Shown here piece by piece: positions 46,024 through 57,914 of a stretch of 64,000 bases of DNA. How positions within the stretch are numbered: position 1 is the stretch's first letter; each line of letters opens with the position of its first letter. The position numbers were made by a program, and so were the translations under genes. Source of the DNA: Ampullaceana balthica (taxonomy: Eukaryota > Mollusca > Gastropoda > Lymnaeidae); the NCBI GenBank assembly GCA_944989445.1, contig CALYLW010000019.1, positions 2,474,648 to 2,538,647 on the forward strand, written 5' to 3'. The notes under the pieces were generated by a model that saw nothing but the letters and a program-made list of their open reading frames with translations, did not search any database and was not told where the DNA came from.

Positions 46024-47221
46024 ATTCATGTTCTCCATCAGTTAGTGTATTTTAACAATGGAAATAAACAACGTAAATTTAAAAATAAAATAAAGAAAGT
46101 AAAAAAAAATTGCCAAAAAAAATATTTTACGCGAACTTTGATGAGGCACATCAGCACAAGGACCATTTCCGCGTTTGTTATTTTGTTATTAAATTTTTTT
46201 TATATGCATATGTTATTGTTATCTGTTTAATAGAATAAGAAAACTTAGACGTGATTGGGTTATTAAATAAAAGCTGATGTCCCATAAATGGTGCTCACCT
46301 GACCTTTGACCTCTCACCGTGCTAATGTTGAGAATCTGAACACAAAAACTATATTATTGCTGTGTCATTCACTTACGAATATTAGTGGAATTGACTGCCT
46401 CATCGACCCACTTTGAGATTTAATTTTCCACCAGTCCCAGGAAGAAAATCTGGACAAGTGACCTACTATTTCAATAAATTCGAATTTTTAATTTTAAAAA
46501 ACTTAAAAGTGCCCTCCATAAATGACGTCTCGCGATTTTGGTCGATTTTTCACTCCGCTCATCACACGTCTTCACGTTAGACCCCCCCCCCACCCTCCAA
46601 TATTACGTCACAAAGTTTTGCACGCCCCCCCCCTCATTAAACCTTTTTTTTTACAACGTTTTTATTAACTTGCTTTCATGTCCACAATTTTTCAAATTTG
46701 TCAACGTAAAATTGAACCACTTCTGATGGGTCTAGAGGGCTCAAATTTTGACCACAGATAGATCTTGGATGACAATGCATTGTATCAAAATTTCAGATCG
46801 ATTGAATGTACCGTAATTAAATTATTGCATTTTAAAGTTTTTCTCTCTATAAGTATCTCTTATCCGTCTGCTATTTTTTTCACGTGGAAACTCAGTTAAC
46901 CCCGTGACCTCATCCTCGTGGTGTTAAAACGTTGGGCGGCGCTTATGAGGTGTTCGGTAAAATAAATAGAGGTAAAAAAAAAGATTTATAATTGAGAAGG
47001 CAAAAGAGGGATATATAAGTGAGAGAATGAGTGAACTGCATATGTAAAACCCCATAAGCGCCCGCCCCACGTTTTTAGTCATATTAAATCAAAGTACTTG
47101 AACTTATAACTTTAAAGTTATTTTTCTTCTTTTTAGTCAACTTATAAAAACGTTGTTTTAAAAAATCTTTTTTTTTAAACTTCTATTTATTTATCATTTA
47201 ATAATTTATTTAGAGTTTAGA
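46024..47221. other. Intergenic with a diverged MITE
   Basis: At 46505-46680 is a diverged MITE with CCTCCATAAATGACGTC and C-runs, related to 52398 and to the core of 22754. The rest has no supported gene. Confidence 0.5.
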
Positions 47222-49597
47222 GTAAGTCTGTGGTCTAATATCGTAAAACAGTAAGCCTGTGGTCTAATATCGTAAAACAGTAAGTCTGTGGTCTAATATC
47301 GTAAAACAGTAAGTCTGTGGTCTAATATCGTAAAACAGTAAGTCTGTGGTCTAATATCGTAAAACAGTAAGCCTGTAGTCTAATATCGTAAAACAGTAAG
47401 CCTGTGGTCTAATATCGTAAAACAGTAAGCCTGTGGTCTAATATCGTAAAACAGTAAGTCTGTGGTCTAATATCGTAAAACAGTAAGTCTGTGGTCTAAT
47501 ATCGTAAAACAGTAAGCCTGTGGTCTAATATCGTAAAACAGTAAGCCTGTGGTCTAATATCGTAAAACAGTAAGCCTGTGGTCTAATATCGTAAAACAGT
47601 AAGTCTGTGGTCTAATATCGTAAAACAGTAAGTCTGTGGTCTAATATCGTAAAACAGTAAGTCTGTGGTCTAATATCGTAAAACAGTAAGTCTGTGGTCT
47701 AATATCGTAAAACAGTAAGCCTGTGGTCTAATATCGTAAAACAGTAAGCCTGTGGTCTAATATCGTAAAACAGTAAGCCTGTGGTCTAATATCGTAAAAC
47801 AGTAAGTCTGTGGTCTAATATCGTAAAACAGTAAGTCTGTGGTCTAATATCGTAAAACAGTAAGCCTGTGGTCTAATATCGTAAAACAGCAAGCCTGTGG
47901 TCTAATATCGTAAAACAGTAAGCCTGTGGTCTAATATCGTAAAACAGTAAGCCTGTGGTCTAATATCGTAAAACAGTAAGCCTGTGGTCTAATATCGTAA
48001 AACAGTAAGCCTGTGGTCTAATATCGTAAAACAGTAAGCCTGTGGTCTAATATCGTAAAACAGTAAGTCTGTGGTCTAATATCGTAAAACAGTAAGCCTG
48101 TGGTCTAATATCGTAAAACAGCAAGCCTGTGGTCTAATATCGTAAAACAGTAAGCCTGTGGTCTAATATCGTAAAACAGTAAGCCTGTGGTCTAATATCG
48201 TAAAACAGTAAGCCTGTGGTCTAATATCGTAAAACAGTAAGCCTGTGGTCTAATATCGTAAAACAGTAAGCCTGCGGTCTAATATCGTAAAACAGTAAGC
48301 CTGTGGTCTAATATCGTAAAACAGTAAGCCTGTGGTCTAATATCGTAAAACAGTAAGCCTGTGGTCTAATATCGTAAAACAGTAAGCCTGTGGTCTAATA
48401 TCGTAAAACAGTAAGCCTGTGGTCTAATATCGTAAAACAGTAAGCCTGTGGTCTAATATCGTAAAACAGTAAGCCTGTGGTCTAATATCGTAAAACAGTA
48501 AGCCTGTGGTCTAATATCGTAAAACAGTAAGCCTGTGGTCTAATATCGTAAAACAGTAAGCCTGTGGTCTAATATCGTAAAACAGCAACCTGTGGTCTAA
48601 TATCGTAAAACAGCAAGCCTGTGGTCTAATATCGTAAAACAGTAAGCCTGTGGTCTAATATCGTAAAACAGTAAGCCTGTGGTCTAATATCGTAAAACAG
48701 TAAGCCTGTGGTCTAATATCGTAAAACAGTAAGCCTGTGGTCTAATATCGTAAAACAGTAAGCCTGTGGTCTAATATCGTAAAACAGTAAGCCTGTGGTC
48801 TAATATCGTAAAACAGTAAGCCTGTGGTCTAATATCGTAAAACAGTAAGCCTGTGGTCTAATATCGTAAAACAGTAAGCCTGTGGTCTAATATCGTAAAA
48901 CAGTAAGCCTGTGGTCTAATATCGTAAAACAGTAAGCCTGTGGTCTAATATCGTAAAACAGTAAGCCTGTGGTCTAATATCGTAAAACAGTAAGCCTGTG
49001 GTCTAATATCGTAAAACAGTAAGCCTGTGGTCTAATATCGTAAAACAGCAAGCCTGTGGTCTAATATCGTAAAACAGTAAGCCTGTGGTCTAATATCGTA
49101 AAACAGTAAGCCTGTGGTCTAATATCGTAAAACAGTAAGCCTGTGGTCTAATATCGTAAAACAGTAAGCCTGTGGTCTAATATCGTAAAACAGTAAGCCT
49201 GTGGTCTAATATCGTAAAACAGTAAGCCTGTGGTCTAATATCGTAAAACAGTAAGCCTGTGGTCTAATATCGTAAAACAGTAAGCCTGTGGTCTAATATC
49301 GTAAAACAGTAAGCCTGTGGTCTAATATCGTAAAACAGTAAGCCTGTGGTCTAATATCGTAAAACAGTAAGCCTGCGGTCTAATATCGTAAAACAGTAAG
49401 CCTGTGGTCTAATATCGTAAAACAGTAAGCCTGTGGTCTAATATCGTAAAACAGTAAGCCTGTGGTCTAATATCGTAAAACAGTAAGCCTGTGGTCTAAT
49501 ATCGTAAAACAGTAAGCCTGTGGTCTAATATCGTAAAACAGCAAGCCTGTGGTCTAATATCGTAAAACAGTAAGCCTGTGGTCTAATATCGTAAAAC
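47222..49597. repeat. 29-bp minisatellite, about 82 copies
   Basis: Unit GTAAGCCTGTGGTCTAATAT plus CGTAAAACA. GTAAGTCTG units are mixed in over the first ~850 bp and then vanish; CAGCAAGCC variants are scattered. The unit starts with GTAAG, a donor-like hexamer. Confidence 0.97.
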
Positions 49598-50649
49598 GCA
49601 TGAAGCCATGTAAAACGTCATTAAATAAATTGTAAACAATCACATATTTAACTTGAACTTTTATTTAAAGTTGCGTGTTTTGACGTGACGTCACTATTCT
49701 TAAACTGGCCCTCCCCATCGTCACACATCGTCACACATCGTCACACATCGTCACACATCGTCACACATCGTCACAAATGTGTTACCCCCTCTAGTTGCGT
49801 GAAGTCATTTATGGACGGCCCGAAATATTCAAATTCAATCTTTATTAAAAGACTGTTTGCAACCAAACATAAGTAAACTCAAAGTTTATGCAGTGAAACC
49901 AAAAGTTCAGTTGAATATTTCTTGAAATTTTAAGAGTAATCCACGTGAAGCAGTTTATTAATAGACAATCAGGTGCAATTTTAATGTGGATAGAATTTAA
50001 AATGAAATCTAAAATTAAATTAAAGTGTCGGGTCAACGACGAGATGTGTTCAATGAAAGTGTTAAACCTGAAAACATTGACAGCTCACATAGACCCGAGC
50101 ACCAGGGTGGAATCGTAAAAGATGTCCACAAAAGTTCAAACATCGTCCAGTTTAAATTGTTGACGTGTTCAGTGTTTTTTGTTTTGATTGACCATTGGTC
50201 ATCGGTGTTGGGGGCAGGGGGTCAAAGATGGTGGTTTCATTTTTTGTCACAGGAACCGTAACTCTGCCCTAACTCCGTAGGCAACAACACGTCACCCGGC
50301 GTCCGAACGTGTCGCTGGTCAGGGCTGGGGAATTGTGGTCAGTTTTCTTTGATGTGTATGACACGGTGATAAGAACTGATTTCGTCCTTGAAAATGAGAA
50401 ACTACATGCTTCGTCCAAAAGAATTTTCTTTTTCTCAGCGGATTTTATGGCGCCGTTTTTAAAGAATTAAGTTAAGGACACACAAACATTCAAACACACA
50501 TGATAAATTATTTATATTTTACATTATTAATTACATAAATATTTATTTTAAAAAAAAACACACTAGTGAAGAACATAAACTAAACGAGATTTCAATGTTA
50601 CAGGAGATTATGATGAAAAACAATGTATACAATAAAAGCCACCAAGAAA
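49598..50649. other. Intergenic with small repeat
   Basis: At 49680-49830 a diverged MITE with GACGTGACGTCAC and TTTATGGACGGCCC encloses six copies of TCACACATCG. No gene supported. Confidence 0.5.
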
Positions 50650-50942
50650 TCAAAATACATAATTTGTAATGTATCTCACGTCAGTACCATCCTGTCCGTG
50701 ACGCTACTAATTTTAGAAAGCAGCGCACCAAATTACTGCACCAAAAATAACTCTTTTCGAACGTTCCACAAAGAATTGTGCAATATGAAAATAAATGAAT
50801 AAAATAAAAATATATAAAATAAATGAAAGTTCTGTATTACATTATTTTTTATTCTGATGTGTATTATTTCAAAATAAATAGGTTTCAGCTGAAATGTATT
50901 TATTTTGAAAACTTCCGTTATTTTTGACGGGTAACACACTAG
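50650..50942 (+). mobile_element. Non-autonomous Helitron with palindrome
   Basis: Starts TCAAAATACATAATTTG after A and ends hairpin CCGTTATTTTTGACGG, eight bases, CTAG before T. It contains a ~45-bp imperfect palindrome centred on TTTCAGCTGAAA (~50884) and the shared core CACCAAAAATAACTC. Confidence 0.78.
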
Positions 50943-51256
50943 TATAAATATAACTCACCACAAATTAGGAAAAGCACAAGACGCGAGCAAATAAGCATGA
51001 CGAATGACCCTCGCTATGGTCGACCAATCAAAGTTTATGGTTAGAAAGCGAGGATGATGCAGGGTTAGGGGCAGGTAACAAAAACGACAGTGCGCATGTC
51101 TTGACACTAACAATGCGTCGGCGGTCCCCCTCCCCGACGTTCACTCGCGTTGTTCTCATTTCTTCGTGCTGCTGTTTGTTTCCCTTCTTTCCCCCTTTTC
51201 TTTGCACTATCTATGATCAAATCTGCGGCGTATGCTACGCCACGGGACGTATCTAG
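50943..51256 (+). mobile_element. Likely second Helitron 3' end
   Basis: A perfect hairpin GGCGTA-TGC-TACGCC at 51227-51241, 11 bases, then CTAG at 51253-51256 before T. The 5' limit is not clear; it may start right at the end of the previous Helitron. Confidence 0.45.
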
Positions 51257-51589
51257 TTTAGATTGATCGTTTAGAGCTTAGATTAACGCGTTTAAGTAAT
51301 TGGGTACCAGGTTGAAAGGTTTAACCAAATACAGAAATGTAGTACGATTCATCTAATAAGCCAAGAATTTAGTGCAAAACAATTAATTGAAAATATTCTT
51401 CAGCTATTAGGAAATATCGTTCAACAAATGAATAATTGACTTTAAGTCGAGGTAAGGATACATTATCAAAACATTGCCAGCAGACGATAAGTTCAAACGT
51501 TTCAGACGCCACGATCTTGATGGAGAGATGCTACACAAAGTGTTGATGGACTTTGTGTAAATCACAAAGTCCATTGATTCAACCTTATG

Positions 51590-51752
51590 CAGGGCCGTCT
51601 TAGCGCATAGGCCCGTTGGGCATTTGCATAGGGGCCCCATGGGAACATGTTTATTTAAATATATTATGTATATTTTTTTTAAATTCCTGCGACGAAGGGG
51701 CCCAACACTATTTATTTGCCCGGGGGCCTAAACTGGTGTAACGACGCCTCTG
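51590..51752. mobile_element. 163-bp hAT-type MITE with perfect 8-bp duplication
   Basis: CAGGGCCGTCTT at the left and GACGCCTCTG at the right, flanked by ACCTTATG at 51582-51589 and 51753-51760. Homologous to 24709-24887. Confidence 0.88.
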
Positions 51753-51884
51753 ACCTTATGGAGTAGAAACAATATTCTTAAATTAAAATAATTATAGCGT
51801 TCAACGACTAAATAACACAATACATGAATTCCTGACATTTAGTAGGCAATTTGGCTATCTTACTATTTTATAAATTACTTTCTG

Positions 51885-52167
51885 TCTTATCTTATCTATA
51901 CAGACGCTCCTTCTATGCAGAAGAAGAGTTGCGTCCACAGACCATGACAGATGATCTGTTGGCAAGTGATGCAGCGTTCACAGGCCACAGCTTTGTGGGT
52001 TCCACGCTTTACCCAGCCGCCTAACTACATGTAGTTAGGTACCCATTCGGAAGCGGGGTAACTCAGGGACGCCCTAGGCCCCGGGAACAAACCCTTGCCT
52101 TCACACGGATTCCAACCCGTGACCATCGGTACGACAGTCCAGTGCGCTGCCACTCGACCACCGCGTC
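51885..52167 (-). mobile_element. tRNA-derived SINE, full copy
   Basis: On the minus strand: tRNA-like head GGACGCGGTGGTCGAGTGG (A box ~52150-52162), B box GGTTGGAATCC (52107-52117), an unrelated body, then a tail GAAGGAGCGTCTGTATAG with AGATAAG repeats. The 3' ~45 bp match the 3' end of the CR1-like LINEs at 27748 and 39442. Expected to be transcribed by RNA polymerase III and copied by the LINE enzyme. Confidence 0.88.
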
Positions 52168-52397
52168 CCTGCCTTTCAAATATTTGTTAATAATATGGAC
52201 CTTACTTTTTGTTCATTTATGAATCTGCTTTCAAGTAAAAATGTGATATTTGTAATATTGATTCTTAAGATATTCGTATTCATATTCGTACATTTAATGG
52301 GTTCAATTTTCCCATCTAGGTTTTACTAGTTCTATATGCTAGTCACAAGGTCTTCACATCCAGAACTCAACTTTTTGTTCTTATTTTGATAATCTTA

Positions 52398-52678
52398 AGG
52401 GCCGTCCATAAAGTACGTCACGCTCCAGAGGGGGGAGGGGGTGTAAAAAAGTGTGACAGTTTGTGACAGGGGGGAGGGGGGGTCCAGCCATGTGTGACGT
52501 CACGCTGTTTTTTAAATTAAATGTTGATTATTTTGTTAATAAAAAACACAATTTTTTGTTGAAAGTGTGACTTACTTTAGGGGGGGGGGTCCAAGAAGTG
52601 TGACAATGTGTGACAGGTGGGAGGGGGGGAGTTAAAAATGGTCAAAAATAGCGTGACGTACTTTATGGACGGCCCCTT
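52398..52678. mobile_element. MITE with GGGCCGTCC termini
   Basis: Inverted ends GGGCCGTCCATAAAGTACGT and its complement, flanked by TTAA at the left and TTAG at the right. The interior repeats AGTGTGACA and G-runs. TTAA would suggest piggyBac type, but the right copy does not match fully. Confidence 0.8.
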
Positions 52679-52924
52679 AGCCAGCTATCATCTTGTCTTT
52701 GATGAAGTTAGCCAGCTATGAAGATGAAATGGTTGGAACAATAACAGTAAAAATAATTGTTGACACCCCAACAGAACAGAAAGTTGAATAAATAAAAATA
52801 AAAGTCTGGAAAGTCTGGTGGAGTCCCGAGTCAGCCACTTAACAGCCGCTCCAAAAGTGTGGTTTTAAAATTTCATTACCTGTGCCATTCATCTACCTGC
52901 AGTCCAAACTCGCCCTGGACCTAA

Positions 52925-53260
52925 TCATCAACATCTGCCAACTCACAAGCAACAATCACTGGTCACAATCACAAGCAACAATCACTGGTCACAATCACAA
53001 GCAACAATCAGAGACACATTTGGCTTGGATAGATTCACAACCGAGGAACGTGTGCTGACGTCACAGGAAAACAATGGGCGATTAGGTCATAGTGTGACCA
53101 GTTGCCAAACTACAACGTCCTGCGTGACTGGGTGGTGGGGGCGGGTTGCTAGGTGGAGGGGGCAGGTGGCTAGGTGGTGTGAGAAGGGTGGCTAGATGGT
53201 GGGGAACGGGTGGCTAGGTGGTGGGGAACGGGTGGCTAGATGGTGGGGAACGGGTGGCTA
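52925..53260. repeat. Two short minisatellites
   Basis: Three copies of a 26-bp unit CAATCACTGGTCACAATCAC (52925-53010), and about five copies of a 22-bp unit GGTGGCTAGGTGGTGGGGAA (53110-53260). Confidence 0.8.
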
Positions 53261-53449
53261 GGGCTGTCAATATATGGTATCATCTCACCCCCCCCCTCCG
53301 ACAGAGGGATCCAAGTAAAAGCAAAGTAATGCAAAATAAAGTTTATTGTGTACTTTCCAAACAATTTAAAATCACTTAAAAAGAACCGTTTCAAGTTCAA
53401 TCTAAGTGACTGGTAAGGCGATGAGGTGAGATTTGTATTGTTGGAGGCA

Positions 53450-53825
53450 TGGATAAGACGGGGGTAAGAGAGGCATGGATTGGACAGAGATAAGAGTGGT
53501 AAGGATAAGACATATATTAGAGTAGCATGGATTAGACATATATTAGAGTAGCATGGATTAGACGAGATTAGAGTGGCATGGATTGGACAGAGATTAGAGT
53601 GGCATGGATTGGACAGAGATAAGAGTGGTAAGGATAAGACATATATTAGAGTAGCATGGATTAGACATATATTAATATTAGAGTAGCATGGATTAGACAT
53701 ATATTAATATTAGAGTAGCATGGATTAGACATATATTAATATTAGAGTAGCATGGATTAGACATATATTAGAGTAGCATGGATTATACGAGATTAGAGTG
53801 GCATGGATTGGACAGAGATAAGAGT
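53450..53825. repeat. Compound minisatellite
   Basis: Irregular copies of AGAGTAGCATGGATTAGAC joined with ATATATTAG or AGAGATAAG. The minus-strand frame is a repeat artefact. Confidence 0.8.
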
Positions 53826-54178
53826 TTTGGTATGGCTTACAAAATGATAAGACTGGCATATCGTGGCGGGGATTAGCGCACCCGTGTCAGGTGACGGCCG
53901 ACACTTACCTATTTCCCTTGAACTTACCGCAACGCGTGCCACATCCACGGCCATCTTGGGAGCTGAGCGTCATGGTCATCGTGGACGGAGGTACGTGTCA
54001 TGACGACATCAAAGGTGACTGACCCAATAGGGCCCTAATGACTTGACCAGAGACGGGTGCGTGGATTACGAGGGGGGCGGGGTGGCGCGGGTGTGATGGT
54101 AGTGATATGAAAGTCTCCCAGGTGACTGACAGAAAGAGGCGGAGCCACATGGGGACATCGGACAAGTCTAAACTCACA
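53826..54178. other. Upstream region of a candidate promoter
   Basis: No repeat or supported gene. GC content rises here, as might be expected just upstream of a promoter. Confidence 0.4.
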
Positions 54179-54180
54179 CA

Positions 54181-54210
54181 TATATAAGACCCGACTTGAC
54201 CGCTGGTCAG
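54181..54210 (+). promoter_or_regulatory. Candidate TATA box plus initiator
   Basis: TATATAAG at 54181-54188 and TCAGTT initiator at 54207-54212. Taking the A at 54209 as +1 puts the TATA start at -28, the normal metazoan spacing. The nearest downstream gene on this strand is the ankyrin gene. A GTGAGT donor at 54534 could end a 5' UTR exon. Confidence 0.5.
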
Positions 54211-54329
54211 TTCATTCTCAAATCTCTGGATACTTCACTTATGAAATATCAGTTTTAGCAGTTGTTTTATTTACACGTTCAGACTTGGAAGTGTTCAAAA
54301 AAAAATAATTTCTGCGGCTACTATTTCAT

Positions 54330-54527
54330 GTTGACTGAAGTTGTGTGGACCAAGAATTTCACGTTGACTGAAGTTGTGTGGACCAAGTATTTCACGTTGA
54401 CTGAAGTTGTGTGGACCAAGAATTTCACGTTGACTGAAGTTGTGTGGACCAAGAATTTCAGGTTGACTGAAGTTGTGTGGACCAAGAATTTCACGTTGAC
54501 TGAAGTTGCGTGGACCAAGAATTTTGT
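54330..54527. repeat. 33-bp repeat, six copies
   Basis: Unit TTGACTGAAGTTGTGTGGAC plus CAAGAATTTCACG. The period is 11 codons, so the + strand reads LTEVVWTKNFT repeats. It lies in the possible 5' UTR exon; coding is not supported by context. Confidence 0.9.
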
Positions 54528-54589
54528 CAGACGTGAGTACATGATCTTATATGAACTCAAACTGTGCTCGTGTGCCTCACTAAATATAT

Positions 54590-56470
54590 ATTCATAGCTT
54601 GCTCGTGTGACTCACTAAATATATATATTCATAGCTTGCTCGTGTGACTCACTAAATATATATTCATAGCTTGCTCGTGTGCCTCACTAAATATATATTC
54701 ATAGCTTGCTCGTGTGCCTCACTAAATATATATTCATAGCTTGCTCGTGTGCCTCACTAAATATATATTCATAGCTTGCTCGTGTGCCTCACTAAATATA
54801 TATTCATAGCTTGCTCGTGTGACTCACTAAATATATATTCATAGCTTGCTCGTGTGCCTCACTAAATATATATTCATAGCTTGCTCGTGTGACTCACTAA
54901 ATATATATTCATAGCTTGCTCGTGTGCCTCACTAAATATATATTCATAGCTTGCTCGTGTGCCTCACTAAATATATATTCATAGCTTGCTCGTGTGACTC
55001 ACTAAATATATATTCATAGCTTGCTCGTGTGACTCACTAAATATATATTCATAGCTTGCTCGTGTGACTCACTAAATATATATTCATAGCTTGCTCGTGT
55101 GACTCACTAAATATATATTCATGGCTTGCTCGTGTGACTCACTAAATATATATTCATGGCTTGCTCGTGTGACTCACTAAATATATATTCATAGCTTGCT
55201 CGTGTGCCTCACTAAATATATATTCATAGCTTGCTCGTGTGACTCACTAAATATATATTCATAGCTTGCTCGTGTGCCTCACTAAATATATATTCATAGC
55301 TTGCTCGTGTGACTCACTAAATATATATTCATAGCTTGCTCGTGTGACTCACTAAATATATATTCATAGCTTGCTCGTGTGACTCACTAAATATATATTC
55401 ATAGCTTGCTCGTGTGCCTCACTAAATATATATTCATAGCTTGCTCGTGTGCCTCACTAAATATATATTCATAGCTTGCTCGTGTGCCTCACTAAATATA
55501 TATTCATAGCTTGCTCGTGTGACTCACTAAATATATATTCATAGCTTGCTCGTGTGCCTCACTAAATATATATTCATAGCTTGCTCGTGTGACTCACTAA
55601 ATATATATTCATAGCTTGCTCGTGTGACTCACTAAATATATATTCATAGCTTGCTCGTGTGACTCACTAAATATATATTCATGGCTTGCTCGTGTGACTC
55701 ACTAAATATATATTCATGGCTTGCTCGTGTGACTCACTAAATATATATTCATAGCTTGCTCGTGTGCCTCACTAAATATATATTCATAGCTTGCTCGTGT
55801 GACTCACTAAATATATATTCATAGCTTGCTCGTGTGCCTCACTAAATATATATTCATAGCTTGCTCGTGTGACTCACTAAATATATATTCATAGCTTGCT
55901 CGTGTGACTCACTAAATATATATTCATAGCTTGCTCGTGTGACTCACTAAATATATATTCATAGCTTGCTCGTGTGCCTCACTAAATATATATTCATAGC
56001 TTGCTCGTGTGCCTCACTAAATATATATTCATAGCTTGCTCGTGTGACTCACTAAATATATATTCATAGCTTGCTCGTGTGACTCACTAAATATATATTC
56101 ATAGCTTGCTCGTGTGCTTCACTAAATATATATTCATAGCTTGCTCGTGTGACTCACTAAATATATATTCATAGCTTGCTCGTGTGACTCACTAAATATA
56201 TATTCATAGCTTGCTCGTGTGACTCACTAAATATATATTCATAGCTTGCTCGGGTCCCTCACTAAATATATATTCATAGCTTGCTCGTGTGACTCACTAA
56301 ATATATATTCATAGCTTGCTCGTGTGCCTCACTAAATATATATTCATAGCTTGCTCGTGTGCCTCACTAAATATATATTCATAGCTTGCTCGTGTGCCTC
56401 ACTAAATATATATTCATAGCTTGCTCGTGTGCCTCACTAAATATATATTCATAGCTTGCTCGGGTCCCTC
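54590..56470. repeat. 35-bp minisatellite, about 53 copies
   Basis: Unit TCATAGCTTGCTCGTGTGCC plus TCACTAAATATATAT, with GAC/GCC variants. Paired ATGGC variants at 55121/55156 recur at 55681/55716, exactly 560 bp (16 units) on, showing a higher-order duplication. Confidence 0.96.
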
Positions 56471-56880
56471 AATAAATAGATATTTATAGCTGGCTAGGGT
56501 CCCCAGAAATAAATATTTATAGCTGGCAAGGGTCCCCAGGAATAAATATTTATAGCTGGCAAGGGTCCCCAGAAATAAATATTTATAGCTGGCAAGGGTC
56601 CCCAGAAATAAATATTTATAGCTTTCTCGGGTCCCTAAATAAATAAATAAATGTATAGCTTGCTCGAGTCCCTCATTAAATTTATGTTTATAGCTTGCTC
56701 AGGTTCCTCAATAAATAAATATGTATAGCTATCTCGGGTGTGCAGATTGTTTTGTGAGCTTTAACATTAAATTTTGTTGTACCAATGTACAAATGTATTT
56801 TGTTGTACCAATGTACAAATGTATTTTGTTGTACCAATGTACAAATGTATTTTGTTGTACCGATGTACAAATGTATTTTG
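56471..56880. repeat. Degenerate array edge and 26-bp repeat
   Basis: 56471-56720 carries diverged relatives of the 35-bp unit (TTATAGCTGGCAAGGGTCCC). 56775-56880 has four copies of a 26-bp unit TGTTGTACCAATGTACAAAT. Confidence 0.8.
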
Positions 56881-57169
56881 TTTCCAGTAGTTATTGTTAA
56901 CAGCTTACTCATAGTTATAAATTAATCTAATCAACTCTATTATTTTCTTTTATTTAATTGAAAATTCTTACATAAAAATATAACAGTACCTACGGTGAGC
57001 AATCTATTTTAATATCAAATTCTCTAGAGTTGGTTTTGACTTTATATTATTGATTGACTAAATCGCCCCAACCAGATTAGGAGTTAAACGACTTGTCAAA
57101 ACAGCAACATCTCATCAGGAACAAAAGTTAGTTTATCGGCTGATAATTGTTTAATCTATAGAACACAGA

Positions 57170-57760
57170 CATCAGATCGAGATAGCAAGATCTTACAAAA
57201 AGACTTAGCAGATGAATTAAAAATATGGGGAGCTAATTGGGTTATGTCTTACATCCAACACTGCTAAGAGTAACAATGAAAAAGAAACAAATAAATATAA
57301 ACTATTTCATTCACGGAAAACAACTAATCCAAACTAAAGATGCAACATACCTAAGAGTTAAGAGTAATAATAAATTTTCCATAGTATCATAGAATCATGA
57401 AGAGCTTTATAAAGAGAAACAAATGTAATAAGAACATAAAACTAAAATGCTACCTCACTTTGGTGAGACCTGTACTAGAATATGCATCTTCTGCATACAT
57501 GGGACCCATCCCTCAAAGAAAACATTGATAAACTAGAATACATTAAAAGGCTGCCAAATTCATTACTGGAGATAATTCAAAATTAGCAAAGAGTAACAAC
57601 ATTAGATAAATCATGAAAACACTAGAGTATAGAAGAACAAATGGCAAATTTATAATATTACATTACGCAATTAATTCTGACTTGGAAATACAACACTGAG
57701 ATAATCTAACACACTACTGAGATAATGCTCCCATTAGAATTGCTCCTTAGATAAGTAACA
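57170..57760 (+). pseudogene. Decayed CR1-like LINE reverse transcriptase fragment
   Basis: Plus strand shows CR1-type C-terminal RT stretches (QTKDATYLRV, LTLVRPVLEYASSAYMG, KFITGDNSKL) broken by many stops and shifts. Related to, but much older than, the copies at 27748 and 39442. It ends about 70 bp before the ankyrin exon 1 acceptor. Confidence 0.7.
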
Positions 57761-57846
57761 AATTTATGTACTGATTCTTACCAAATTTATGTTCTGACTC
57801 TTACCAAATATATGTTCTTGAAATATTACAGAGCCCTGAGGTTATC

Positions 57847-57914
57847 ATGGAGGACAAAAGCGTGGAGTTACCCGTGGCCGGGAGTCGCAAGAGAGAATAC
57901 GGCTCAATCGTAGG
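57847..57914 (+). CDS. Ankyrin gene exon 1 (start codon)
   Basis: Acceptor ATTACAG ends 57831, so a 5' UTR exon should exist upstream. ATG at 57847 reads MEDKSVELPVAGSRKREYGS, donor GTAAGC at 57915. Frame joins exon 2 exactly. Confidence 0.85.

Noticed and set aside
43385..49597. CRISPR-like 28-29 bp direct repeats
   Set aside because: The repeats are head to tail with no unique spacers, no cas genes are present and the DNA is eukaryotic.
53930..53992. Small exon with ATG and GTACGT donor
   Set aside because: No partner exon in phase was found and no conserved peptide results.
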